From: DATFKA01 sp042095835
GTDB lineage: Bacteria > Bacteroidota > Bacteroidia > Chitinophagales > Saprospiraceae
Direction: 5' to 3'
Length of the DNA: 40,949 bases
NCBI GenBank assembly: GCA_042095835.1
Contig: JBELML010000041.1
Location: 1-40,949 of the forward strand
The position numbers were made by a program, and so were the translations under genes. This document shows positions 24,551 through 33,554 of the stretch, in pieces. Position 1 is the stretch's first letter. The number at the start of each line of letters is the position of its first letter. The notes beneath the pieces are model-generated. The model saw nothing but the letters and a program-made list of their open reading frames with translations. It searched no databases and was not told where the DNA came from.

Positions 24551-27343
24551 TCACCTTAGCAATATCACTCGCCGGGTGACACTAGTACGGCGTTCTTTAA
24601 TCCGAAGCAGATAAATCCCACTTGGGTAATCTTCAAGGGTCAGGTTGAAAGTGAGATTATTGTCAGGAATCTGGATATTTTGCAGTAGCTGGCCAGCCAT
24701 ATTCAAGACCTCAATTTGACCACGAATGAGTGGTTCAGAAAATTGAGTATAAACGACCCCATTCGTTGGATTGGGAATTATTGCAAGTTTTTTGCCGTTG
24801 AGCTGGCCAATGTTTTTGGCATTTATTTGAAAAGAATGTGTTTTAGAAACCGTATTGGCGCAATCATTCTCACTCCAAATCCTCCAATAATAAACGCCAT
24901 CTCCCAGGTCAAGGTGGAAAGTGGTATTATTCAAATACTGGTTAATACTGAGCTCCTGGAAACTCGAATCTCTAGCTACCTGCAACAAAGATTCGGGGTG
25001 AGCATTCTGGCCCAATTCCCAAAGAAGGTGCACCTCAGAATCGAGGATTACCGCCCCATCTTGTGGCTCAAGTAGCCGACTAGCTTCGGGGGCATGGATA
25101 ACCGAGAATGCTAAACTCGCCTGATTCGTTCTCCCACTATCTGCAATTGTTATACTTAATTGATAGTCTCCCAAAGGCCAAGCATTCTTCCTAATCAGCT
25201 GCAAGTGTACTACCTGCCCGCCCTCCAAAAGCTCTAAATTACTGGAAGATTGAATAAAGATTTCAGACAAATCCAATTCATTAGAGCTCATGCTCAAGGA
25301 GGCAAAAGATTGAAAACCTTGTCCAAGCGTAATTTGTACCGCTAGGGTATCAAAAGGACATACACTCTCGGATGCTAAATCCATAAGTATAGAAATATCC
25401 GGCGGAGTTCTAAATGTACCCGTACTAGTAGCGGTCTTAGTACCACAAGAATTAGTAGCCTCAACCTGCCAGAAATAAGTAGTCTCAAATACTAGCTGCT
25501 CCAATAGGAAGACCGTATCTGAAAGAGTAGGAATGATTTGGGCATCCTGAAAATTGGCATTATCTGCAACATAGAGCGTGTAGGTAGCATCAGGGCTACT
25601 TTTAAGCCAGGTCAATACCGTTGAACTGCCTCTGATTTCTTCATTAAGTTGAGGCTCGACGATATTAAAATCTTTAGGGAGGGTTTTAGTCTCTACTTCC
25701 AATTCCAAAACCACTTGATTGGTTCCATCATTTGCTTCCACTTGGAAAGTGCTCCCACCCAAAGGTTGGTTTATTTCAGTAGATAAAAACAACTCCAAGG
25801 TATCTCCTGGCTGCACCCGAGTTCGCGAAAACCGAGCCTTCCAGCCATCTGGAAGATCAAGTAAGGAAAGCTCTACCGGAGCCGTAAAAGCCTCACTCAC
25901 CTGTAGGTGAAACTGGGCGGAATCAGGCACACAAATGGTCTGAATGGTAGTAGTAGTGGTCAGTGATATGGCACAAAGGTTCGCCCAACGGCCTTCTAGC
26001 TCTTCTAAACCTTCCTCCAAAGGGTCTAACCAATCCATTAGTCTTTCAGAAGCTATACTTCCATCTGACCAAGCACTGGAAAATCGTCCAAAAGCATCGT
26101 AATCATTATTTCCACAAGCCGCCCTACCTCCATGCAATTGCCCCACGACTAAACCCCTAGGGTTAAATAATGGTCCACCGGAGCTGCCATCCTCTGTTGT
26201 ACCCTGGCTCCATCTCGGCACTATAAGATGATCACCCTCCGGAAAAGCCGAGGTACCTTCGCCCCATTTTCCAGGATAAATAGGCGCCTCCGTAAAGCTA
26301 ATCCGCTTTTCTTGAGTGAGTGGATGGTGTATACTAGCATATAAGCCTTGTTCTACCTCCGGTCTATTATCCCACCCTGCAAAATAAGCATTGGCCTCTT
26401 CCGGGATAGGATCATCTAGACGAAATAGAATAAAGTCAGATGCCTCAGAGGAGGCTAAAAGGAAGGCACCAGTATTAAAAGTATTTAATTCTCCATTTCC
26501 ATTCTGGCTATTTTCAAAACTATTCACCGCTCGACAATACGAGTTTTGAAAATTCCAGTAAACCACCATACTCCTAGCTTGGCTCCGATCAATATCGCAA
26601 TGGGCAGCTGTAATAAAATAGGGCGTACAATCTTGTTGGCTATTATTGACAAGATAGCCTGTACAGGTACGCTCCCCATCAATAGACAATACGCCTACTG
26701 AATGGATAGCAGCTCTAAACTGATCTACCTGCGGCCAATCTGTGTCCTGATCACAGGCCACATCGATATGACAATCGCCCACCGCAATACGCCCAAAACC
26801 CATAAAATCATGATTGATGAAACGCAGTCGGAACTGAAGATCATCGATTTCTTTTTCTGACAATTGAAGTTCCAGTTGTAGCACCTCGCCAGGGATGATG
26901 GGTGTCCACAGTGCATTATGCACCTCATTATCGGCAGGTGTGAAAGGCCCATAAGTGGTTTTGGGATTTTGGCCATGGATAAGCAACTGCGCCGAAGGCG
27001 GTAGATGAAACTCCGTAAATCCTAGATTGAGAGAATACGCTCCTTTTGATTCGATCCTTAGCCGCCAGGTTCGGATGCCATGATCATCTACAGTCCACCT
27101 ACCATACGATTGAGGATCGATATCGACCTCATTGACTTGAGCAAACCGAGGAGCACTACCAGGATTTGTGGCTCGACGAAGAAGTTCCGCTTGGTATAGG
27201 CTATCGTTGTTCCAGCTGCGGCTACTCCAGGTAGGCACACCTGCTGAAGTAAAAGGAGCATCTACCAAAGTCGATGACAACTCTTGACTCAAAAGTAGAG
27301 AACCCCATAAGCTGCATACCAAAAAGCCGATCCATCCCTTCAT
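24551..27343 (-). CDS. T9SS-exported trypsin-like serine protease with C-terminal sorting domain
   Basis: About 930 residues from the Met at 27343 (MKGWIGFLVCSLWGSLLLSQ, a signal peptide); the frame is open to 27400. After an N-terminal pro-region comes an S1/lysyl-endopeptidase-like catalytic domain with His248 (FITAAHCDIDRS), Asp303 (SDFILFRLDD) and Ser388 (TTEDGSSGGPLFN). Multiple Cys suggest disulfides. Two or three beta-sandwich/Fn3-like modules follow (for example VLTWLKSSPDATYTLYVADN). The last 80 residues are a type A T9SS sorting domain (IPNPTNGVVYTQF to GIYLLRIKERRTSVTRRVILLR), which directs outer-membrane export and cell-surface attachment or release. Confidence 0.93.
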   Translation of the reverse strand: MKGWIGFLVCSLWGSLLLSQELSSTLVDAPFTSAGVPTWSSRSWNNDSLYQAELLRRATNPGSAPRFAQVNEVDIDPQSYGRWTVDDHGIRTWRLRIESKGAYSLNLGFTEFHLPPSAQLLIHGQNPKTTYGPFTPADNEVHNALWTPIIPGEVLQLELQLSEKEIDDLQFRLRFINHDFMGFGRIAVGDCHIDVACDQDTDWPQVDQFRAAIHSVGVLSIDGERTCTGYLVNNSQQDCTPYFITAAHCDIDRSQARSMVVYWNFQNSYCRAVNSFENSQNGNGELNTFNTGAFLLASSEASDFILFRLDDPIPEEANAYFAGWDNRPEVEQGLYASIHHPLTQEKRISFTEAPIYPGKWGEGTSAFPEGDHLIVPRWSQGTTEDGSSGGPLFNPRGLVVGQLHGGRAACGNNDYDAFGRFSSAWSDGSIASERLMDWLDPLEEGLEELEGRWANLCAISLTTTTTIQTICVPDSAQFHLQVSEAFTAPVELSLLDLPDGWKARFSRTRVQPGDTLELFLSTEINQPLGGSTFQVEANDGTNQVVLELEVETKTLPKDFNIVEPQLNEEIRGSSTVLTWLKSSPDATYTLYVADNANFQDAQIIPTLSDTVFLLEQLVFETTYFWQVEATNSCGTKTATSTGTFRTPPDISILMDLASESVCPFDTLAVQITLGQGFQSFASLSMSSNELDLSEIFIQSSSNLELLEGGQVVHLQLIRKNAWPLGDYQLSITIADSGRTNQASLAFSVIHAPEASRLLEPQDGAVILDSEVHLLWELGQNAHPESLLQVARDSSFQELSINQYLNNTTFHLDLGDGVYYWRIWSENDCANTVSKTHSFQINAKNIGQLNGKKLAIIPNPTNGVVYTQFSEPLIRGQIEVLNMAGQLLQNIQIPDNNLTFNLTLEDYPSGIYLLRIKERRTSVTRRVILLR

Positions 27344-27427
27344 TACTACAATGTAATCCAAAATTTGAAACCAAGGGACAGCCGAGTCGTATTTGGTCAA
27401 GAATTTTACATTTCGGGAGGAGGGGGA

Positions 27428-27664
27428 TGTGCTATGTGCTATGTGCTATGTGTCAAGTGCCATGTGTTATGTGTTATGTGTCAGGTTAATGAGACCCGAT
27501 GCTTCAGCAGCCTTGGTCGAATTAATCCCGGCGTAGCGCTAGCGGATGTCGGGATGCTTTGCTATGTGCTATGTATTATGTGCTATGTGCTATGTTAATG
27601 AGACCCGATGCTGTGCTATGTGTCAGGTGTCAAATACCAAGTGCCATGTGCTATGTATTATGTC
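27428..27664. repeat. Degenerate heptamer tandem-repeat tract
   Basis: This forms most of the gene-free stretch between the protease and barrel genes. Units are variants of GTGCTAT (also GTGTTAT, GTGCCAT, GTATTAT, GTGTCAG). A 17-bp direct repeat, TTAATGAGACCCGATGC, occurs at 27486-27502 and 27595-27611. The same heptamers appear at about 128-160. Open frames across it are artefacts. Confidence 0.8.
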
Positions 27665-27716
27665 ACTCATTTTACCATTATTTATCTGCCATAGCTTTAG
27701 CGGAGGTAGACACCAT

Positions 27717-28910
27717 TTAAAAACTAAACTTTGTCCTTAAGAAGATGGCTTGAATTGGGCTAGTATAAGCTCTGGAGGTATCGTTAAATACGAGTTGACC
27801 GATTAAATCTAAATCCCAATTATTGGCGATGGAGACCGTGAAACTAGGATTAAAAAATACGGGATGTACTGCTACTGGACTATAAATAATAGCCAAACCT
27901 GTGCTAACCAAAGGGCTGATTGCTGTAGTAGCTTGTAGGAAGACCGCATGACGATAGGGATAAAGATTTTGGGCAGATAATTCGAAATTAAACAGATTGT
28001 CTATACCGTCGCTAAGCGATCCATTGGAATTGTACAAATAACCTAAATTGAGATAAAGTCCTTTTTCGAAAATATAATCGAAACCTAATGAAAGGGCGAA
28101 GCTAGTGGGCAACTCCTCTTCGATAGGTAGAAAATAAGACCACTCTCCTTTAAATCCAATTAAATTGATCTGTCCTGCCCAGCCTGCTCCTAGCAGCCAA
28201 CTATCTTGCATATAACCACCTATCAACTGAAAATCGTAGTTCCATTGATTGAGTTGCCAACGTCCCGCAATGACCGTTTCATCCAAACGATCTGCTAGGT
28301 TGACCGCCAATTCTACACTAGAAGCAATACCTGTATATTTCTTGATGGTTAAGGCATCACTACCGGGCCGCTCTTCATAATCAAAATCGGTAAATGCAAA
28401 GGCATTAAAGACATCATTGGGGTTCCAAACCGTATTGATGCCCCAATTGATCCGCTGACGCCCAAGGCGGATTTCCCAATCATTTTTATTGTATTCTACA
28501 TAAAGTCGATCGAGCATCGTATGGCCTACCCAAGACTTGCCATCAAATAGAATCAAAGAGAGGTCGAAGTAATCATTATTAGCATCATCTACTAGATCGG
28601 CAAAATCACGATTCGCCAAGACGACATCCCCATAGAAAACCCTAGTACGGAGTTCAGCACGGAAGGTCCAATGCTCATCAGGAAACCATTTAAAGTTGAG
28701 CCGATTATGAATCAAGTTATCCTGTAGATAGCTATCTCCTGCTGGGTGATTTTGAAAAATACCCGTTTGCAGGTTTTTGATATAGCCCGAAAGGGCCCAG
28801 TTCTGCTCTTTTTCTTGTCCGAATATTGGAAAGGAAAACAGTTGTAACAAAAAACAGGTCATCAGGAATGGATGCCGCAGATATGCCTTTATATGTTTTA
28901 ATGGATTCAA
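27717..28910 (-). CDS. Outer-membrane beta-barrel (porin-like) protein
   Basis: A 397-residue protein with an N-terminal signal segment (hydrophobic FLMTCFLLQLFSFPIFGQ; the true start may be the internal Met) and then dense alternation of polar and hydrophobic residues typical of barrel strands. Examples are WALSGYIKNLQTG, WTFRAELRTRVFY, WEIRLGRQRINWGINTVWNP and YLNLGYLYNSNG. It ends in a terminal aromatic (AIFLRTKFSF), as expected for barrel insertion. The GRQRINWG pattern with WNPNDVFN is shared with DUF1302-like and alginate-export-like porins. The transported substrate is unknown. Confidence 0.72.
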   Translation of the reverse strand: MNPLKHIKAYLRHPFLMTCFLLQLFSFPIFGQEKEQNWALSGYIKNLQTGIFQNHPAGDSYLQDNLIHNRLNFKWFPDEHWTFRAELRTRVFYGDVVLANRDFADLVDDANNDYFDLSLILFDGKSWVGHTMLDRLYVEYNKNDWEIRLGRQRINWGINTVWNPNDVFNAFAFTDFDYEERPGSDALTIKKYTGIASSVELAVNLADRLDETVIAGRWQLNQWNYDFQLIGGYMQDSWLLGAGWAGQINLIGFKGEWSYFLPIEEELPTSFALSLGFDYIFEKGLYLNLGYLYNSNGSLSDGIDNLFNFELSAQNLYPYRHAVFLQATTAISPLVSTGLAIIYSPVAVHPVFFNPSFTVSIANNWDLDLIGQLVFNDTSRAYTSPIQAIFLRTKFSF

Positions 28911-28989
28911 AAATGGTATTTATAATTTGATAGAAATGCTTACAAGGTAGAGCTGCGAGCTTAAAAAGTCAAGGTGATTTTACGCAGGC

Positions 28990-29475
28990 TTAACTCGCTA
29001 TTTCAAGTAGAATCTTATGGATCATTTCTCCAGGTGCTTGATCGATGTCTACTATTATAGCTTTGTTTGGTACTTCTAGGGTGTCGAATTGAGATTGTAA
29101 TAAGGATGCGGGCATAAAATGATCAGAGCGCCGTTGTAGGCGTTGACTGATCTGCTCAAAACTGCCTTTTAGGTAAACCCAATATACCTTCTCTATATCT
29201 TTCGACAGTAAGGCTCTATATTTTTCTTTTAAGGCGGAGCAGGTAATGATGGCACCTTGCTTCGTTTGTGCTTGCAAGGCAAACTGCTGAATAGCCTCCA
29301 ACCAGCCCTGGCGGTCTGTATCGTCGAGCGCATGGCCTTGGCGCATTTTTTCTACATTCTCTTTTGGATGAAAATCATCCCCATCGGCAAAGGGGATTCC
29401 CAGCTGCTCACTCAATAGATGACCGATGGTACTTTTGCCACTACCTGAAACACCCATTACATAAATAATCATCAT
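28990..29475 (-). CDS. gntK: Gluconokinase
   Basis: Phosphorylates D-gluconate to 6-phosphogluconate. The enzyme of about 161 residues opens with MMIIYVMGVSGSGKSTIGHLL (P-loop GVSGSGKST). Family markers follow: PFADGDDFHPKENVEKMRQGHALDDTDRQGWL, TCSALKEKYR, VYWVYLKGSFEQISQRLQRRSDHFMPASLLQSQFDTLE. The start at 29475 is chosen because the P-loop Met aligns with family N-termini; the frame opens at 29541. Its neighbour is an outer-membrane barrel on the same strand, which could relate to sugar-acid uptake, although this link is inference. Confidence 0.92.
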   Translation of the reverse strand: MMIIYVMGVSGSGKSTIGHLLSEQLGIPFADGDDFHPKENVEKMRQGHALDDTDRQGWLEAIQQFALQAQTKQGAIITCSALKEKYRALLSKDIEKVYWVYLKGSFEQISQRLQRRSDHFMPASLLQSQFDTLEVPNKAIIVDIDQAPGEMIHKILLEIAS

Positions 29476-29598
29476 TCTCAAATTTGAAAACTCCCAAAAT
29501 TTGTTAAAAACATTAGTACTTGCCTTTAATCCTTCTGCCAATTTGTTAAAGGCAGCCTAATAAAACTAGAGCATTGTTAATCAACACTTAAACCAAGC

Positions 29599-29800
29599 CT
29601 AAAAATAAAATAAAGCTTCCCCTTTAAGTAAATTCGATAATTGTTCACTCAATTTTTCAGGATGCTCACTATACAACATCGCCTTTTCAAACCTTTAAAA
29701 CCTTTCGGATAAACTTCCCTATCGACATCCTCTGACTTGAATTTCAAGTCTGTAATCATTGTTTCTAAAGGGTAGGCCAAGGTCTGCCCTTCTTTTTTTC
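29599..29800 (-). pseudogene. Possible frameshifted gene remnant
   Basis: On the minus strand one frame reads GQTLAYPLETMITDLKFKSE and continues through DVDREVYPKGFKG. After a one-base shift in a GGTTTGAAAAGG run, another frame continues FEKAMLYSEHPEKLSEQLSN and LLKGEALFYF before a stop. The joined reading looks protein-like, but I do not recognise a family and no start is evident. It occupies most of the gene-free stretch 29476-29859; the rest shows nothing. Confidence 0.25.
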
Positions 29801-29859
29801 TCTAATCTAATCCTCCTACCCCGATCATTTGTATTTTTGGCATAGAAAATTCTAAAATA

Positions 29860-30693
29860 GTGATAAGCAGTTCCAGCGAGCATTCTATTCTCAATAAAGA
29901 AGTTTTTAAGATTACCTCTTCAGCGCAGCATCCATTTAGTGATGCCATCATTGTCGAAGAGCCCCTCGAAATCAGTATAATTTCCGGGAATGGAAAAGCA
30001 AGAAAAAAAGACAAGTTAGCCATCACTATGCGTACACCTGGAGAGGACTCCAATTTAGCGATAGGTTTTCTGTTTACCGAAGCGATCATTGGTCGTATTC
30101 AGGACGTCGAAAAGGTCACACAGGTAGCCGAGAATGTAATTGAAATCAGCCTCCATCCACAAGCTTCCTTTTCGCTTGACCAAGTGAATCGCCATTTTTA
30201 TACCAGTTCAAGCTGTGGTGTTTGTGGCAAAGCCTCCCTGGATTTGGTAAAACAACACATTGTCTTTTCTCTACAACCCAATCACCCAAAGATCCAATTC
30301 GATCAATTATCTCGTATTTATCATAGTATTCAGGATAGTCAACCTTTATTTCAGCAAACGGGCGGCAATCACGCGGTGGCCCTGCTTGATTCTACAGGAG
30401 GAACTCTCTACTGTGCAGAAGACGTTGGTCGACACAATGCTATGGATAAAGTCATTGGTTTGGCATTAAAGGAATGGGCATTTCCACTAGCCAATCATAT
30501 CATCGTAGTAAGCGGAAGAGCTAGTTTTGAATTAGTACAAAAAGCTTTAATGGCTGGAATTTCTATCTTAGTAGCAGTTGGTGCGCCGTCTAGTCTAGCT
30601 ATTGAGCTCGCTGATGCACACGGGATGACCCTAATTGGTTTTCTAAAAAAAGATCAAGCAAATGTCTATACGGGAATAGAAAGACTGGACTAA
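29860..30693 (+). CDS. fdhD: Formate dehydrogenase accessory sulfurtransferase FdhD
   Basis: Carries sulfur from IscS to the molybdenum cofactor of formate dehydrogenases, making the enzyme active. The 277-residue protein shows IVEEPLEISI, RTPGEDSNLAIGFLFTEAII, the redox motif SSCGVCGK (Cys119, Cys122), TGGNHAVALLD, EDVGRHNAMDKVIG, VSGRASFELVQKALMAGI and GAPSSLAIELA. The first codon is GTG (29860); there is no in-frame ATG between it and the upstream stop. No formate dehydrogenase or Mo-cofactor gene lies in the window. A terminator follows at 30787-30836. Confidence 0.93.
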   Translation: MISSSSEHSILNKEVFKITSSAQHPFSDAIIVEEPLEISIISGNGKARKKDKLAITMRTPGEDSNLAIGFLFTEAIIGRIQDVEKVTQVAENVIEISLHPQASFSLDQVNRHFYTSSSCGVCGKASLDLVKQHIVFSLQPNHPKIQFDQLSRIYHSIQDSQPLFQQTGGNHAVALLDSTGGTLYCAEDVGRHNAMDKVIGLALKEWAFPLANHIIVVSGRASFELVQKALMAGISILVAVGAPSSLAIELADAHGMTLIGFLKKDQANVYTGIERLD

Positions 30694-30786
30694 TAGTCCA
30701 TAATTATGCGCTATCTTGTAGCGGTGTCAACCTTAGGACAGTCTGCTTGTTGAGCATTGACGAGATTTGTTTTTAAATTTACTGAC

Positions 30787-30836
30787 AATCCTGATTACAA
30801 ATCACAGTTTTATGCTCAGGATTATCATCTTTTTTA
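30787..30836 (+). terminator. Rho-independent terminator after fdhD
   Basis: AATCCTGA (30787-30794) pairs perfectly with TCAGGATT (30816-30823), followed by ATCATC and a six-T run. The loop of 21 nt is long. Confidence 0.6.
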
Positions 30837-30837
30837 T

Positions 30838-30905
30838 TCATTGATTCAATCATTCATTGACTCATTAAATTGAGCTTTGACACATTGACTATTGACGCAC
30901 TGACA
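30838..30905. repeat. Low-complexity CATTGA-rich repeat tract
   Basis: Irregular repeats of TTCATTGA, CATTGAC, TTTGACA and TATTGACG run up to the ArsS-type start codon. They resemble the other simple-repeat tracts in this window in composition and in lying between genes. Confidence 0.55.
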
Positions 30906-30909
30906 ACAC

Positions 30910-31980
30910 ATGGGAGTTAAGCAACGTACAAAATCGCTCAAAGCAACGGGAAATAAATTATCAGATACCTTTTTTCAATTACAGGTATTAAGTGGTCAGG
31001 AGATGAAAGATGCCACGATGATCCAATTCAAGGATCAACTTGCAAAGGATGGCTATCCGAAATTAAAACCAACCGGCATGGAGGTTTTCCAACTTAATAT
31101 AGGTAAGCTTTGTAACCAAACCTGTGAGCACTGCCACGTAGATGCTGGACCTGATCGCAAGGAAGAAAATATGGACCGTGCGACTTTGGAACGTTGTTTA
31201 GAAATCATCGCAGCGGTACCTAGTATTCATACCGTAGATATCACCGGTGGAGCGCCTGAGATGAATCCACACTTCCGCTGGTTTGTAGAAGAGGTCTCTA
31301 AATTGGGAAAAAAAGTAATCGATCGTTGCAATTTGACCATTATTATGGCCAATAAGAAATACCGCGATCTTCCTCAGTTTTTTGCCAAGCATAAGGTAGA
31401 AGTTGTTTCTTCGCTACCCTACTTTTCAAAAAGCAGGACTGACCAGCAAAGAGGAGACGGTGTTTTCGAAGATTCTATCAAAGCGCTTCAGCTACTTAAT
31501 GAGGCTGGCTATGGAAAACCCGGTACCGGACTCGACTTGCACCTGGTTTACAATCCATCAGGAGCTTTTCTACCTGCCTCCCAGGTAACTTTGGAAGCCG
31601 AATTTAAACGCCAACTCAAAAAGAAATTTGACATCGAATTCAATACTCTTTTTGCGATTACTAATCTTCCTGTTAGTCGCTTTTTGGACTACCTACTCGA
31701 TACAGGCAAGTACGAAGAGTATATGCAAAAACTCATCAATGCCTACAATCCATTAACTATTGATGGCCTGATGTGTCGCAATACCGTTTCTATCTCCTGG
31801 GATGGGTTTATCTACGACTGTGATTTCAATCAGATGCTCGATCTGAAAGTAGAGACTTCAGGAAAACACATCAATGACTTTGATGCAGAAGCACTATTAA
31901 ATCGGGATATTATCCTCAATCAACATTGCTTTGGCTGTACCGCAGGTGCTGGTAGTAGTTGTGTGGGGGAGATTCATTAG
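30910..31980 (+). CDS. arsS: ArsS-family radical SAM protein (arsenosugar biosynthesis type)
   Basis: A 356-residue radical SAM enzyme. The [4Fe-4S] motif CNQTCEHC (Cys68, 72, 75; CX3CX2C) follows FQLNIGKL, a Gly-rich SAM region DITGGAPEMNPHF comes next, and the family-specific C-terminus contains FGCTAGAGSSC. These match the radical SAM/Cys-rich family that includes ArsS, proposed to add the ribosyl group in arsenosugar synthesis. Some members use selenocysteine at the C-terminal cysteines; here they are Cys. The usual partner ArsM methyltransferase is not nearby, so the arsenic role is family inference. The DNA after its stop enters the minisatellite and scaffold gap. Confidence 0.85.
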   Translation: MGVKQRTKSLKATGNKLSDTFFQLQVLSGQEMKDATMIQFKDQLAKDGYPKLKPTGMEVFQLNIGKLCNQTCEHCHVDAGPDRKEENMDRATLERCLEIIAAVPSIHTVDITGGAPEMNPHFRWFVEEVSKLGKKVIDRCNLTIIMANKKYRDLPQFFAKHKVEVVSSLPYFSKSRTDQQRGDGVFEDSIKALQLLNEAGYGKPGTGLDLHLVYNPSGAFLPASQVTLEAEFKRQLKKKFDIEFNTLFAITNLPVSRFLDYLLDTGKYEEYMQKLINAYNPLTIDGLMCRNTVSISWDGFIYDCDFNQMLDLKVETSGKHINDFDAEALLNRDIILNQHCFGCTAGAGSSCVGEIH

Positions 31981-31990
31981 GAGACCCTAT

Positions 31991-32201
31991 GTGGGGACAT
32001 GGAGACGTGGGGATGTGGTGACGTGGGGATATGGGACGTTGTGATNNNNNNNNNNNNNNNNNNNNNNNNNNNNNNNNNNNNNNNNNNNNNNNNNNNNNNN
32101 NNNNNNNNNNNNNNNNNNNNNNNNNNNNNNNNNNNNNNNNNNNNNGACGTTGTGATGTGGAGATATAGTGGCGTGGGGACATGAAGATATTGTGATGAAT
32201 A
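31991..32201. repeat. 16-bp G-rich minisatellite interrupted by the scaffold gap
   Basis: Units of the form GTGGGGAYRTGGNGAC repeat at 31991, 32007 and 32023 (16, 16, 15 bp). After the gap, units begin at 32157 and 32173. GACGTTGTGAT occurs on both edges of the N run. The G4 runs at 31993, 32009 and 32025 plus GGG at 32033 could form a long-loop quadruplex. True copy number is unknown. Confidence 0.8.
32046..32145. other. Scaffold gap, exactly 100 N
   Basis: A run of 100 N is a conventional placeholder for a gap of unknown length. It lies inside the minisatellite, so the cause is probably collapse of tandem repeats. Missing sequence could be short or could contain genes. Confidence 0.99.
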
Positions 32202-32206
32202 TATCA

Positions 32207-33415
32207 TTAATTCACTATAAAATAAGCACTCTTCAGGTAGGCACCTTCGGGGAAGCCGATTGGATGATCGATATCGTGGAAGGTTTGCTCTAGGAGCTTC
32301 CATTTTCTAGCAGAAGCGATCAGGCATTTTTCATTGATATCGAAAAAGGTAGCTCGATCTACCCTACTACTGCAAGAAGCGGAAAGTAGGATACCACCAG
32401 CGGTAACTAGAGGAATGGCCAGCTCTATGAGTTGTTGGTAAGTTTTAGTAGCAGTTGGCACTTCTGAAGCCTGCTTGGCAAAAGAGGGAGGATCGATGAT
32501 AACAATATCAAAAGTTCTGCCTTGCTTTTTCAATATTCTTAAGCCTTCGAAGGCATCAACTGCCCAGGTTTCGTGGGCGGGATTTTCGATATTTAATCGA
32601 GCATTCTCCGCTGCTGCATCGAGTGCTTGTTTACTCACATCAATACTCATAACTGAAGCTGCTCCACCAGCCAAGGCATGTACACTAAACCCACCCGCAT
32701 AGGAAAAGACATCAAGTACGGTCTTGCCTTCTGCTATTTCTCCTATTTTTTTACGATTGTGTCTATGATCTAGGAAGTAACCGGTTTTATGACCATGTAC
32801 CACATTTGCTTGAAAATACAGACCATGCTCTTGGAATTGTATTTGGGGGTTTTCTAAAGCCCCTCTAATCACCAATCCATCAGCCCAAGTGGCCGGTTTT
32901 TGAGGATGGTTTTGTACGTTCCGACTTAACCTAAGCACTACTGTAGTGCAGGCGGCGCAAGCTTGGAGACCATCTACTATTAAATCGAGATATCGCTCCC
33001 AGATCAAGCTGTATACCTTTACGACGAGCACCTTGGCATAAACATCTGCTACTAGTCCAGGTAAGCCGTCATTTTCTCCATAAATAAATCGATAGCTATT
33101 GGTTGCCGTTTTCAAAAGCGGTTGTCGAACTTGAAATGCCTGATCTATCTTTTGCTTGAAAAATTCGGAATCGAGTTGAGTAGGAGAACCCTGATGCAGG
33201 ATTTTTATTCTGATTGGAGAGGCAGCATCCCACAAACCTAGCGCCAAGAATTTGTTCTTTTTTTGATCAAAAATAACGGCGATATCTCCTGACGATGCTT
33301 CTTTATTCACCTTGGCGATGCCTTTGTCAAACACCCAAGGATGTCCTTGCTTAACGGCTTTCTCAGCAGCAGGTTTGAGTTTGACAGCCAGCCTTTTAGG
33401 TTTCTGTTCCGACAT
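32207..33415 (-). CDS. RlmI-like class I SAM-dependent rRNA methyltransferase
   Basis: A 402-residue enzyme with an N-terminal PUA-type RNA-binding segment (KLKPAAEKAVKQGHPWVFDKGI, FLALGLWDAASPIRIKIL), a linker region with YRFIYGENDGLPGLVADVY, and a Rossmann methyltransferase domain (VLDVFSYAGGFSVHALAGGAASVMSIDVS). The motif IIDPPSFAK is the hallmark of the RlmI/RlmK group, which makes 5-methylcytosine in 23S rRNA; the exact target base here is not known. SASCSSR near the C-terminus fits the catalytic Cys position of the family. A TAnnTTTG -7 motif lies at 33494-33501. Confidence 0.92.
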   Translation of the reverse strand: MSEQKPKRLAVKLKPAAEKAVKQGHPWVFDKGIAKVNKEASSGDIAVIFDQKKNKFLALGLWDAASPIRIKILHQGSPTQLDSEFFKQKIDQAFQVRQPLLKTATNSYRFIYGENDGLPGLVADVYAKVLVVKVYSLIWERYLDLIVDGLQACAACTTVVLRLSRNVQNHPQKPATWADGLVIRGALENPQIQFQEHGLYFQANVVHGHKTGYFLDHRHNRKKIGEIAEGKTVLDVFSYAGGFSVHALAGGAASVMSIDVSKQALDAAAENARLNIENPAHETWAVDAFEGLRILKKQGRTFDIVIIDPPSFAKQASEVPTATKTYQQLIELAIPLVTAGGILLSASCSSRVDRATFFDINEKCLIASARKWKLLEQTFHDIDHPIGFPEGAYLKSAYFIVN

Positions 33416-33493
33416 TGCATTAGACTGTTTAATGGAGATTCACTTATTCAAAATAATTCAAAACGTATTGATAAAAGTCATCTTGCAGATGGA

Positions 33494-33501
33494 CAAAAGT
33501 A
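33494..33501 (-). promoter_or_regulatory. Candidate -7 element for the methyltransferase gene
   Basis: On the minus strand this reads TACTTTTG, a perfect TAnnTTTG match, about 79 bp upstream of the start codon. No convincing -33 TTTG lies at the expected distance. Confidence 0.35.
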
Positions 33502-33554
33502 ATCATTGCAAGCAAGGAAGCCCCATAAATTTGTAGTGTATTCAAATGAAATGA

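Noticed and set aside
27274..27740. Overlapping Cys/Tyr/Met-rich open frames between the protease and barrel genes
   Set aside because: They translate GTGCTAT repeats in several frames. Coding is not credible.
31991..32201. CRISPR or leader-repeat array at the N gap
   Set aside because: The unit is 16 bp and contiguous with no unique spacers; it is a minisatellite.
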